From contig JAFSNU010000195.1 in the NCBI GenBank assembly GCA_017447325.1, positions 1 through 7,604 on the forward strand: a stretch of DNA of 7,604 bases, written 5' to 3'. The DNA comes from Synergistaceae bacterium (lineage in GTDB: Bacteria > Synergistota > Synergistia > Synergistales > Aminobacteriaceae). Made by a program: the position numbers and the translations under genes. The notes under the pieces are model-generated. The model worked only from the letters and a program-made list of their open reading frames with translations, was not told the DNA's origin and ran no database searches. Numbering within the stretch: position 1 is the first letter of the stretch; the number at the start of each line of letters is the position of its first letter. Of this stretch, positions 1-5,652 are shown piece after piece.

Positions 1-76
1 AGACAGCGAGACAGCGAGACAGCGAGACAGCGAGACAGCGAGACAGCGAGACAGCGAGACAGCGAGACAGCGAGAC
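1..76 (+). repeat. Octanucleotide tandem repeat AGACAGCG, at least 9.5 copies
   Basis: Nine perfect copies of the 8-bp unit AGACAGCG are followed by a half copy (AGAC, 73-76). The array starts at the window edge, so the true copy number may be higher. Because 8 is not a multiple of 3, all three + frames encode the same octapeptide cycle (T-A-R-Q-R-D-S-E) and none contains a stop inside the array. Just downstream, one other frame stops at TAA 77-79 and the second at TAA 91-93, while the third continues into the LicD-family gene. This is the layout expected of a slippage-prone switch that turns translation on or off. Absence of any mismatch among the units suggests recent or continuing expansion and contraction. 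Confidence 0.97.
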
Positions 77-986
77 TAATAGTCTATATTTAAATAAATT
101 AGATACTTCACACGATAATAGCCAAGTTAATATTCCCGGGCTCACAAGAAAGATGCAGCTTGTGGAGCTTGATATTTTTAAAGCGTTTAAAGCAATTTGC
201 GAAAAACATAATTTAAGATACTTTGCAATCGGCGGGACGTGTATAGGCGCGGTTCGCCATCACGGCTTTATACCGTGGGACGATGATATGGATGTCGCCA
301 TGCCGTATGAGGACTATGTAAAATTTTTTGAAGTCGCAGGGACGGAGCTACCGGAGAATTTAAAGATGTGGGATTTATCATCACGAAAACACTTTCCGCT
401 TTTATTCAGTAAAATTTATAATATAAATACGACATTTATCGAGGCAGATAATTTACCTTACAAAGAAAATTATGCAGGAGTGTTTATTGATATTTTCCCG
501 ATATACGGTATGCCGAGCGGCAAGCTAAGGCAGAAAATTTTTATATTTATTGTTCGAATGCTACGAAAGTGCGATTTAATTTTGCGCTTTAAACTTCACG
601 AGACGTTTAAGAAGAAAATATTTTTATTCATGCTGCGCAATAAGCCGTTTTATTATTTCTTAATTCTAACTAAAAAATTTTTAAGTAAATATAAACATTT
701 TGACTCGTCAGACAAAATTATTTTTCCGTGGCGGCCTTTACCGGGCGAACCGCAGGGAAAATATTATAAAGGCGTGTTTTATTACGAAGATTTTAAAAAT
801 TTTCCAGAAGTCCCGTTTGAAGATACAACAATGCGCGTGCCGGTCGGCTATGACAGATATTTGACGATGGACTTCGGCGATTACATGCAGCTGCCGCCGG
901 AAGAAGAGCGAATATCGTCGCATTCGCAGGGCGGAATTATAGATTTTGAAAGATCGTATAAATACTATCAGGAGCGTTTAAATTAA
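3..986 (+). CDS. LicD-family phosphotransferase, 5'-partial, with coding octamer repeat
   Basis: LicD-family proteins act in the cytoplasm or at the membrane face and transfer a phospho-alcohol, classically phosphocholine from CDP-choline, onto surface glycans or teichoic acids. Counting from the internal Met at 153, the family signature is clear: GGTCIGAVRH (27-36) followed by IPWDDDMDV (40-48), whose acidic residues form the nucleotidyltransferase-like metal site. The C-terminal block GDYMQLPPEEER and an IIDFERSY segment also fit. The frame stays open upstream of 153 through codons reading IPGLTRKMQLVEL, which match the usual family N-terminus, and on through the repeat to the window edge. 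There is no in-frame ATG, GTG or TTG between the repeat and 153, and no good Shine-Dalgarno site before 153. The natural start therefore probably lies upstream of the repeat, outside the window, and the 153 start would be internal. The stop is one base before the next gene. The substrate is unknown. Confidence 0.9.
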   Translation, partial: TARQRDSETARQRDSETARQRDSETNSLYLNKLDTSHDNSQVNIPGLTRKMQLVELDIFKAFKAICEKHNLRYFAIGGTCIGAVRHHGFIPWDDDMDVAMPYEDYVKFFEVAGTELPENLKMWDLSSRKHFPLLFSKIYNINTTFIEADNLPYKENYAGVFIDIFPIYGMPSGKLRQKIFIFIVRMLRKCDLILRFKLHETFKKKIFLFMLRNKPFYYFLILTKKFLSKYKHFDSSDKIIFPWRPLPGEPQGKYYKGVFYYEDFKNFPEVPFEDTTMRVPVGYDRYLTMDFGDYMQLPPEEERISSHSQGGIIDFERSYKYYQERLN

Positions 987-987
987 A

Positions 988-1443
988 ATGCTGATAGGCT
1001 ACACTGCCGGCGTGTATGATTTATTTCATGTCGGACATTTAAATTTATTAAAAAATGCTAAAGGCCTTTGCGATAAATTAATCGTTGGAGTGACTGTCGA
1101 TGATTTAGTCGAATATAAAGGCAAGCGTGCGATGATACCGTTTGCGGATCGAATAGAGATAGTGCGCAGCATAAAATACGTTGACGCAGCTGTGCCTCAG
1201 TATGACATGGACAAATTAGCCGCATGTAAAAAGCTCGGCGCGAAAATTTTATTTGTCGGCGACGACTGGTACGGAACTGAAAAATGGCGCGATTATGAAG
1301 CTGAGTTCGCAAAGCATGAAATTAAAATAATTTATTTCCCGTACACGCAGGGCGTGTCGTCAACTAAAATTGCTCAGGCGTTAAAGGCAGTGCGCGGCTG
1401 GACGCTTGATAATAATAATAAATCGCATTTAAATTTAAATTAA
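988..1443 (+). CDS. TagD-like cytidylyltransferase (glycerol-3-phosphate cytidylyltransferase family)
   Basis: This cytoplasmic enzyme of 151 residues probably uses CTP to activate a phosphorylated alcohol as a CDP-alcohol, releasing pyrophosphate. It has the family hallmarks: GYTAGVYDLFHVGH (4-17) with the HxGH nucleotide-binding motif at 14-17, DRIEIVRSIKYVD (54-66), VGDDWYGT (90-97), and a C-terminal VSST (123-126) in the place of the RTxGISTT motif of TagD. Length is close to the usual 130-150 residues. The tail after about residue 140 is low-complexity and includes three AAT codons. The ATG is one base after the licD stop, with AGGAG at 970-974 inside the upstream gene. Tight coupling to a LicD-family transferase suggests that it makes the CDP-activated donor used by LicD. 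Whether the alcohol is glycerol, choline or something else cannot be read from the sequence. Confidence 0.88.
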   Translation: MLIGYTAGVYDLFHVGHLNLLKNAKGLCDKLIVGVTVDDLVEYKGKRAMIPFADRIEIVRSIKYVDAAVPQYDMDKLAACKKLGAKILFVGDDWYGTEKWRDYEAEFAKHEIKIIYFPYTQGVSSTKIAQALKAVRGWTLDNNNKSHLNLN

Positions 1444-1449
1444 GAAATT

Positions 1450-1455
1450 GGAGGG
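1450..1455 (+). promoter_or_regulatory. Ribosome binding site deciding a TTG start
   Basis: GGAGGG lies six bases before TTG 1462. The next in-frame ATG (1483) is 27 bases from this site, too far for it to be used, so the TTG start is preferred. Confidence 0.8.
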
Positions 1456-1461
1456 CTTGAA

Positions 1462-2514
1462 TTGATAAATAAAGATTACTGCATGAGCAGCTATCTGGCT
1501 TTAAGATATATCGAAGACGATAATTATGATTTCTTTGAGCATACGCGCCATAAAATTTTTAAGCCGATTGACGACGCGCAGAAAATTTTGGTCGATAACG
1601 CTGACGAGATAGATGAAGCTATAAGCTCGCAGTTTGAAGATTTGCGTAAAAATTATAAAAAATTAGGCGTGATGCTGAGCGGCGGCATGGACTCGGCGAT
1701 AGTCGCAAGCTATATGCCAGGCTGCGAGGCTTATACGTTTAGATTTTTAAACGGTGAATTTGAAAGCGACGAGCTTAAACGCGCTGAGCATTACGCTGAA
1801 ATTAATAATTTAAAATTAAATTATGTTGATATTAACTGGGATGTTATAGATAAAAATCTTGATGAAATTATGAAATTAAAGGGCGCGCCCGTTCACTCGA
1901 TAGAGCCGCAGATTTATCAAGCTGCAATTAAAGCAAAGGATGACGGAGTTGACTTGATGTTAATCGGTGAGAGCAGCGATTTAATATTCGGCGGAATGGA
2001 TAAATTATTGTCGCGCGACTGGAGCTTTGACGAGTTTTATTCGCGCTATGTATTTTTAGAGCCGTGCGAAGTCTTAAACGAAAATTTTATTTTTGACATG
2101 CATTATTTATTTGAGCGTTACAGACAGCCTGATAATCAAATTAATTTTCTGAAATTTCTTGATGATATATTCGCGCTTGAAAGTTTTAGTTCGTACAGCA
2201 ATGCGTTTAATGCGGCTAAATTAAATTATTATGATCCGTACGCGAAATTAAAAATGCGGAGCAAATTAGATTTAAATAGAATTAGGCGCGGCGAGAGCAA
2301 ATATTTAATTAGAGCTTTATTCGCGAAGAAATATCCGGATATAAAAATCCCGAATAAAAATCCGATGCCGAGGCCGGTTGATTATTATTTTCGAGACTGG
2401 AGCGGGCCTGTTAGGCCTGAGTTTAAAAATAATTTAGACATGCAAAAATTTTCGGGCAATCAAAAATGGCAGCTGTATTGTCTCGAAAGATTTTTAAATA
2501 AATTTGAAAATTAA
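1462..2514 (+). CDS. Asparagine-synthase-like protein, synthetase domain only
   Basis: The 350-residue protein carries the ATP-pyrophosphatase P-loop LSGGMDS (72-78) and a later IGESSDLIFGGMDK block (168-181), which corresponds to the SGEGxDExFxGY motif of the asparagine synthase synthetase domain. Such domains adenylate a carboxylate and transfer an amine to it. The N-terminal glutaminase domain of AsnB, with its catalytic Cys2, is absent; in its place are about 70 residues starting MINKDYCMSSYLALRY. Ammonia or another amine must come from elsewhere, or the enzyme makes a different amide-type bond. The C-terminal NPMPRPVDYYFRDW (300-313) is not a motif I can assign. The gene sits 18 bp after the cytidylyltransferase and about 30 bp before the radical SAM region, so co-transcription is likely. 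Amidation of a glycan substituent or of its precursor is an inference from context. The TTG start is supported by its ribosome binding site. Confidence 0.85.
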   Translation: MINKDYCMSSYLALRYIEDDNYDFFEHTRHKIFKPIDDAQKILVDNADEIDEAISSQFEDLRKNYKKLGVMLSGGMDSAIVASYMPGCEAYTFRFLNGEFESDELKRAEHYAEINNLKLNYVDINWDVIDKNLDEIMKLKGAPVHSIEPQIYQAAIKAKDDGVDLMLIGESSDLIFGGMDKLLSRDWSFDEFYSRYVFLEPCEVLNENFIFDMHYLFERYRQPDNQINFLKFLDDIFALESFSSYSNAFNAAKLNYYDPYAKLKMRSKLDLNRIRRGESKYLIRALFAKKYPDIKIPNKNPMPRPVDYYFRDWSGPVRPEFKNNLDMQKFSGNQKWQLYCLERFLNKFEN

Positions 2515-2533
2515 GTTTAAATACTATTGACAT

Positions 2534-2538
2534 GGAGG
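2534..2538 (+). promoter_or_regulatory. Ribosome binding site ahead of two overlapping ATGs
   Basis: GGAGG is followed after 7 bases by ATG 2546 and after 11 bases by ATG 2550 (ATGCATG), which are in different frames. ATG 2546 opens a 17-codon peptide ending at TAA 2597-2599. ATG 2550, and ATG 2532 in the same frame, run to TAG 2589-2591. Neither reaches the radical SAM frame as sequenced. A well-placed ribosome binding site with no adequate gene attached is the sign that the downstream gene's natural start is here but frame-shifted. Confidence 0.75.
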
Positions 2539-2545
2539 CATTTTT

Positions 2546-2691
2546 ATGCATGCAATTGACACGAGACACGAGACCTGTTCTATATTTTTAGAAAGATAAG
2601 GCAGCACGGATTAATAAAATCTTTCAAAATATTTTTAAATATAATTAGATGCAGATATTCAAGCTCAAAATATTTATGGCTGCGCGGCGCG
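2546..2691 (+). other. Detached 5' coding segment of the radical SAM gene
   Basis: The radical SAM frame is open from just after TGA 2557-2559. Read in that frame, 2560 onward encodes a credible N-terminal region (RDLFYIFRKIRQHGLIKSF, then a basic and hydrophobic stretch to WLRGALVRLG) that merges into the enzyme. It contains no ATG, GTG or other TTG; its only alternatives are CTG codons at 2575 and 2680, and no ribosome binding site stands before TTG 2692. The ribosome binding site and the ATG pair at 2534-2552 lie in the other frames, on the far side of a 7-bp tandem repeat. Removing one 7-bp unit puts ATG 2550 in frame; adding one puts ATG 2546 in frame. I read this as the true start region in an out-of-frame state. 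The alternative is a fixed frameshift or a sequencing or assembly slip at the repeat. Confidence 0.7.
2558..2574 (+). repeat. Heptanucleotide tandem repeat GACACGA, 2.4 copies
   Basis: Two perfect GACACGA units are followed by GAC. The tract lies between the overlapping ATGs and the detached radical SAM frame, so any change of copy number other than by multiples of three changes the reading frame. The unit resembles the octamer at the window start with one G lost (GACAGCGA compared with GACACGA), and both share the core CGAGAC. Confidence 0.85.
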
Positions 2692-3480
2692 TTGGTCAGG
2701 CTTGGCCTTGCTGAATTTTACGTGCAAAGCTTTGTGTTAAGCGTCGGGCAGGCTTGCAATTATAAGTGCGCGGACTGCAGCAATTTCGCTCCGTATGCGC
2801 CAAAAAATTTTCTGCGCTATGATTTAGAAAATATAATTAGAGATTTGAAAATAGTTTTTAATGCTGTTTATTGCGTAGGCACTTTACAAATACAGGGCGG
2901 CGAGCCGTTTTTATATTCGGACTTGGGCGGTTTAATAAAATTTATCGCAAGTTCCGGGAAAGTTAATAATATAGTTATAGCGACTAACGGATCTATAATG
3001 CCGAGCGGCGAGCTGCTGGAGATTATAAAATTAAATAACGTTCATGTTAGGATAAGCGATTATAACATCACGCCGGATAAGACTAAAAGCTTGATAGAAA
3101 TTTTGAAATTAAAAAATATTGCGTACTCGCTTTATGTGTTCGCAGGCGGCAACGGCTATTGGTTCAACACCGGCCGCAAAGATTTTAAACGCACTGATAA
3201 TGATTTAATTGTGAAAGAGCGTTTTAGAACTTGCGCGTTTCGAGGCTGTTTGACTCTTGAGCGCGGACAGTTCGCGAGGTGCAGCCGCGGCAACAATGCG
3301 CCGGAAATTCAAAATTTTGCAAGCGTCCCGGGCGATTATTTAATCTTAAAAGATGATAAAGAGTTTAGGCGCGAGTTTATGAAATATTATTATAATTTAA
3401 ATTTCATGGAAGCCTGCCGGTATTGCAGCGGAACTAATCAAAACGACATGATTATTGCAGCAGAGCAGATTAAAATTTAA
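2692..3480 (+). CDS. Radical SAM protein with SPASM-like C-terminal cysteines, apparently out of frame with its start
   Basis: Radical SAM enzymes cleave S-adenosylmethionine at a [4Fe-4S] cluster to start radical chemistry, working anaerobically in the cytoplasm. Counting from TTG 2692, the cluster motif CNYKCADC (C22, C26, C29; CxxxCxxC) and the SAM-binding QGGEPF (68-73) are present. A second set of cysteines (C181, C186, C197, C242, C245) resembles a SPASM or twitch auxiliary cluster, as found in enzymes that modify peptides, sugars or alcohols. The TTG is the first usual start codon in this frame but has no ribosome binding site, and open frame extends upstream to 2560, so the protein is probably about 45-50 residues longer at its N-terminus when the frame is restored. 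It closes the glycan operon before a terminator. The substrate is unknown; modification of the alcohol or amide group placed by the upstream enzymes is a guess from context. Confidence 0.85.
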   Translation: MVRLGLAEFYVQSFVLSVGQACNYKCADCSNFAPYAPKNFLRYDLENIIRDLKIVFNAVYCVGTLQIQGGEPFLYSDLGGLIKFIASSGKVNNIVIATNGSIMPSGELLEIIKLNNVHVRISDYNITPDKTKSLIEILKLKNIAYSLYVFAGGNGYWFNTGRKDFKRTDNDLIVKERFRTCAFRGCLTLERGQFARCSRGNNAPEIQNFASVPGDYLILKDDKEFRREFMKYYYNLNFMEACRYCSGTNQNDMIIAAEQIKI

Positions 3481-3490
3481 AATTAAAATT

Positions 3491-3532
3491 AAAACGCTTT
3501 AGCTTATTAATTTAGGCTGAGGCGTTTTGTTA
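3491..3532 (+). terminator. Rho-independent terminator ending the glycan operon
   Basis: A 13-bp stem (3491-3503 AAAACGCTTTAGC pairing with 3516-3528 GCTGAGGCGTTTT, two G-T pairs) encloses a 12-base loop. The T run is at the end of the 3' arm. It begins 10 bases after the radical SAM stop, which marks the operon end and separates it from the dehydrogenase gene. Confidence 0.85.
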
Positions 3533-3552
3533 TAAAAATAAATTTTATAGTT

Positions 3553-3558
3553 TATAAT
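3553..3558 (+). promoter_or_regulatory. Possible -10 box of the dehydrogenase promoter
   Basis: TATAAT matches the consensus exactly and lies in the gap between the upstream terminator and the dehydrogenase ribosome binding site, where a promoter is expected. No good -35 exists at 17 bases: TTATAA at 3530-3535 matches only three positions, and TTGTTA at 3527-3532 is 20 bases away. The surrounding sequence is very AT-rich, so a chance match is possible. Confidence 0.4.
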
Positions 3559-3596
3559 AAATAAATTGAAATAAAATAATTTTAATTTTGATTAAA

Positions 3597-3601
3597 GGGG
3601 G
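3597..3601 (+). promoter_or_regulatory. Ribosome binding site of the dehydrogenase gene
   Basis: GGGGG within AAAGGGGGA is followed by an 11-base, mostly T spacer to ATG 3613. It supports that ATG as the start. Confidence 0.65.
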
Positions 3602-3612
3602 ATTTTTTTTAA

Positions 3613-4578
3613 ATGAAAATAGTTATTCTCGACGGCTATACTGAGAACCCTGGGGATTTAAGCTGGAAAGGCATCGAAGCGTTCGGCGAGTTAAAAGTCT
3701 ATGACAGAACGCCGCTTGACGACGACGCGGAAATTATAAAGCGCATCGGCGACGCTGATATCGCAATCACGAATAAGACGCCGATTAATAAAAAAATTAT
3801 TGACGCTTGCAAAAATTTAAAATTTATAAGCGTGCTTGCGACTGGTTATAATATAGTAGATGTCGAGTATGCTAAATCAAAAAATATTCCCGTTTCTAAC
3901 ATACCGACTTACGGCACTGACGCTGTCGGACAGTTCGCGATAGCTTTATTGCTTGAAATTTGTCATCATGTCGGACATCATGATAAAGCAGTTAAGGCCG
4001 GCAAGTGGGAGAGCTGCCCGGACTTTTGCTTCTGGGATTATCCGTTGATAGAATTAGCCGGAAAGACAATGGGCATTATCGGCTTCGGACGCATCGGCCA
4101 GAAGACCGGCAAGATCGCAAAGGCTATCGGAATGAAAGTAATTGCCGTTGACGAGTACCCGAATGATTTCGGCAAAGAGATTGCGGATTATGTAACGCTT
4201 GATGATTTATTAGCGAAGTCGGACGTTATAGCTCTGCATTGCCCGTTGTTTGAATCGACCAAAGGCATTATTAATAAAAATAGCATTGCGAAGATGAAGG
4301 ACGGCGTGATTATATTAAATAACTCGCGTGGGCCGCTTATCGTTGAGCAGGATTTAGCCGACGCTTTAAATTCCGGCAAAGTTTACGCGGCCGGTCTTGA
4401 TGTTGTGAGTACAGAGCCGATTAAGGGCGATAATCCGCTTTTAAAGGCCAAAAATTGTTTTATCACGCCGCATATTTCTTGGGCGCCGAAAGAGTCCCGC
4501 CAGCGCATTATGGACATGACGGTTGATAATATAAAGGCGTTTATTGACGGCTCGCCGGTGAACGTTGTAAATAAATAA
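3613..4578 (+). CDS. hprA: D-2-hydroxyacid dehydrogenase, glycerate dehydrogenase/hydroxypyruvate reductase type
   Basis: This 321-residue cytoplasmic enzyme probably interconverts hydroxypyruvate and D-glycerate with NAD(H). It has a complete family architecture: an N-terminal catalytic domain with LATGYNIVDVE (75-85), a Rossmann domain with GFGRIG (157-162) and an acidic residue after the second strand (D180), which favours NAD over NADP, and the catalytic triad R239 (NNSRGPLI), E268 (STEP) and H287 (TPHISW). The start MKIVILDGYTENPGDLSW and the PDFCFWDYPLIELAGKT block are characteristic of the glycerate dehydrogenase subgroup rather than D-lactate or phosphoglycerate dehydrogenases; there is no C-terminal ACT domain. 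It has its own probable promoter region after a terminator, and no GC-rich terminator separates it from the next gene. It looks intact and ordinary. The exact 2-hydroxyacid is inferred from similarity only. Confidence 0.9.
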   Translation: MKIVILDGYTENPGDLSWKGIEAFGELKVYDRTPLDDDAEIIKRIGDADIAITNKTPINKKIIDACKNLKFISVLATGYNIVDVEYAKSKNIPVSNIPTYGTDAVGQFAIALLLEICHHVGHHDKAVKAGKWESCPDFCFWDYPLIELAGKTMGIIGFGRIGQKTGKIAKAIGMKVIAVDEYPNDFGKEIADYVTLDDLLAKSDVIALHCPLFESTKGIINKNSIAKMKDGVIILNNSRGPLIVEQDLADALNSGKVYAAGLDVVSTEPIKGDNPLLKAKNCFITPHISWAPKESRQRIMDMTVDNIKAFIDGSPVNVVNK

Positions 4579-4582
4579 TTTT

Positions 4583-4606
4583 AAATTTTTAAAATTTTAA
4601 AAATTT
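4583..4606 (+). repeat. 24-bp perfect AT-only palindrome in a short intergenic gap
   Basis: The sequence from 4583 to 4606 is its own reverse complement (AAATTTTTAAAA followed by TTTTAAAAATTT) and is followed by three more Ts. It starts four bases after the dehydrogenase stop codon and ends just before the next ribosome binding site. With no G or C it is a poor terminator hairpin. It may be a weak transcript end or a binding site, or may simply reflect low complexity. Confidence 0.5.
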
Positions 4607-4609
4607 TTT

Positions 4610-4615
4610 GAGGTG
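4610..4615 (+). promoter_or_regulatory. Ribosome binding site deciding a TTG start
   Basis: GAGGTG ends seven bases before TTG 4623, an ideal spacing. The nearest in-frame ATG is far inside the conserved domain, so TTG 4623 is the likely start. Confidence 0.75.
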
Positions 4616-4622
4616 AAATTTC

Positions 4623-5558
4623 TTGAGTGATTTAGCCTTTAATAATAATAAAATAGGAATTTACGCTGCTGAACGTTTAACGTCTAATCTGTCCGGCGTG
4701 ATATTCCGCGAACAGCCAAGGACAGCGGACGGCAGCACAGGGCTGAACGCTCATTTGGAAATGATAGAGGAATATCCCAGAATGGGCAAGATGATCGGCT
4801 TGCAGATCAGGCTTGACAAGGACGAGAACATCGAGAAGACTTCGCGGGGCTATGTCTGCCGGGGCGAGATGCAGCACGCGGCGTACTGGCTTCAGCACGC
4901 TCTGCCCGTTCTGGCGATGGTCTATGAGCAGGAGAACGACAGGTTATTATGGAATGTTATAACGGCTGATAATATAGAAATTAATAATAACAGCTGGAAT
5001 TTATTAGTGCCGTATGACGAAAGCCATGTTTATAATGCTGAAGCGATAGACGCGATAGCTGAATTGCCGTGCTACAGCCCATATCTTGCGAGGCTCGCGC
5101 TTATGCGTCCGTGGATGAGATTAATCGAAGTCGGCTATGATGTTATTGCCGAGCTTGACGAGTGGGTTAATCAGCCGTCGGTGATGGGAAAGATAAGATT
5201 ATCTGTCTTTAATAACGCGAATAATAATAATAAATTAGAAGCTGTGTATGACTGGCCGTTTTATACTAACTCGGACATGCCGCACGCGCTGCGCTTGCCG
5301 TCGCTGTTCCCTTGGGCGAGCATTAAAAATTTTTCAAGCGACGATAATTTTATTTCGCCGTACGCAGTCGAGGCCGGCGAGATCGCGAAATTTAAATTAA
5401 AGCTTGGCTTAAATGACTTAGGCCGCGCATTTTTATTGACTGATAAATTTCTGCGCAAGGGCGACTTCCCGAAAGTCGGGCAGATTAACGGCTTCGGCTC
5501 TGAGTACGAAGAGGGAATTAAATTTAAATTATTTAATAATAATAATAGCAAGCGTTAA
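4623..5558 (+). CDS. DUF4365-like protein with substituted nuclease-type residues
   Basis: Residues about 17-113 of this 311-residue protein resemble DUF4365, a PD-(D/E)XK nuclease-like fold. Visible in order are an AERL helix with E18, DGSTGLNAHLEMI (36-48), GKMIGLQIR (55-63), YVCRGEMQHAAYWL (77-90), LPVLAMVYE (94-102) and LLWNVI (108-113). In typical members the second block reads G-I-D-x-x-I-E and the third Q-V-K; here the Asp is N42 and the Lys is R63, while E46 and Q61 remain. The usual metal site is therefore altered, and the protein may be inactive as a nuclease or have another role. Residues 114-311 match no family I recognise; they contain Asn runs (NNN at 121-123, NNNN at 200-203, NNNN at 305-308) and WPFYTNSDMPHALRLP. 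There is no signal peptide or membrane segment. It follows the dehydrogenase by 44 bp and ends before a strong terminator. Confidence 0.65.
   Translation: MSDLAFNNNKIGIYAAERLTSNLSGVIFREQPRTADGSTGLNAHLEMIEEYPRMGKMIGLQIRLDKDENIEKTSRGYVCRGEMQHAAYWLQHALPVLAMVYEQENDRLLWNVITADNIEINNNSWNLLVPYDESHVYNAEAIDAIAELPCYSPYLARLALMRPWMRLIEVGYDVIAELDEWVNQPSVMGKIRLSVFNNANNNNKLEAVYDWPFYTNSDMPHALRLPSLFPWASIKNFSSDDNFISPYAVEAGEIAKFKLKLGLNDLGRAFLLTDKFLRKGDFPKVGQINGFGSEYEEGIKFKLFNNNNSKR
5220..5231 (+). repeat. In-frame AAT run encoding poly-Asn
   Basis: Four AAT codons in a row lie in the DUF4365-like gene. Similar in-frame runs occur at 1411-1419 (three, cytidylyltransferase tail), 4641-4649 (three), 5535-5546 (four, at the very end of the DUF4365-like gene) and 6599-6610 (four, alpha subunit). 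Slippage in these adds or removes Asn without shifting the frame. Confidence 0.8.
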
Positions 5559-5586
5559 ATTGTAATTTATTTTAATAATTAATTAT

Positions 5587-5626
5587 AAAACAGGCGGTAA
5601 TAAATTAATTTGCCGTCTGTTTTTTT
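5587..5626 (+). terminator. Rho-independent terminator between the DUF4365-like gene and the kor operon
   Basis: A 14-bp stem (5587-5600 pairing with 5610-5623, core CAGGCGGTAA with TTGCCGTCTG, two G-T pairs) has a 9-base loop and runs into seven Ts (5620-5626). It lies 28 bases after the DUF4365-like stop and only about 26 bases before the kor start codon, so it may also act on readthrough into the kor genes. Confidence 0.88.
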
Positions 5627-5652
5627 AAGATTTTAAATTAAATTTGAGGGGC

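Noticed and set aside
1..76. CRISPR array
   Set aside because: The units are 8 bp and contiguous, with no spacers.
153..155. ATG 153 as the true start of the LicD-family gene
   Set aside because: No convincing ribosome binding site precedes it, the conserved N-terminal pattern continues upstream in frame, and the frame is open through the repeat to the window edge.
2546..2599. 17-codon peptide after GGAGG as an independent small gene
   Set aside because: It is better explained as the displaced start of the radical SAM gene: the 7-bp repeat lies inside it and a one-unit change restores fusion with the enzyme.
3533..3612. Riboswitch upstream of the dehydrogenase
   Set aside because: The gap is about 80 bases of almost pure A and T, with no conserved GC-containing helices beyond the preceding terminator.
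4188..4379. Minus-strand open frames such as this one, 5261-5551 and 6547-6828
   Set aside because: They lie wholly opposite strongly conserved + strand genes and show no ribosome binding sites or recognisable motifs.
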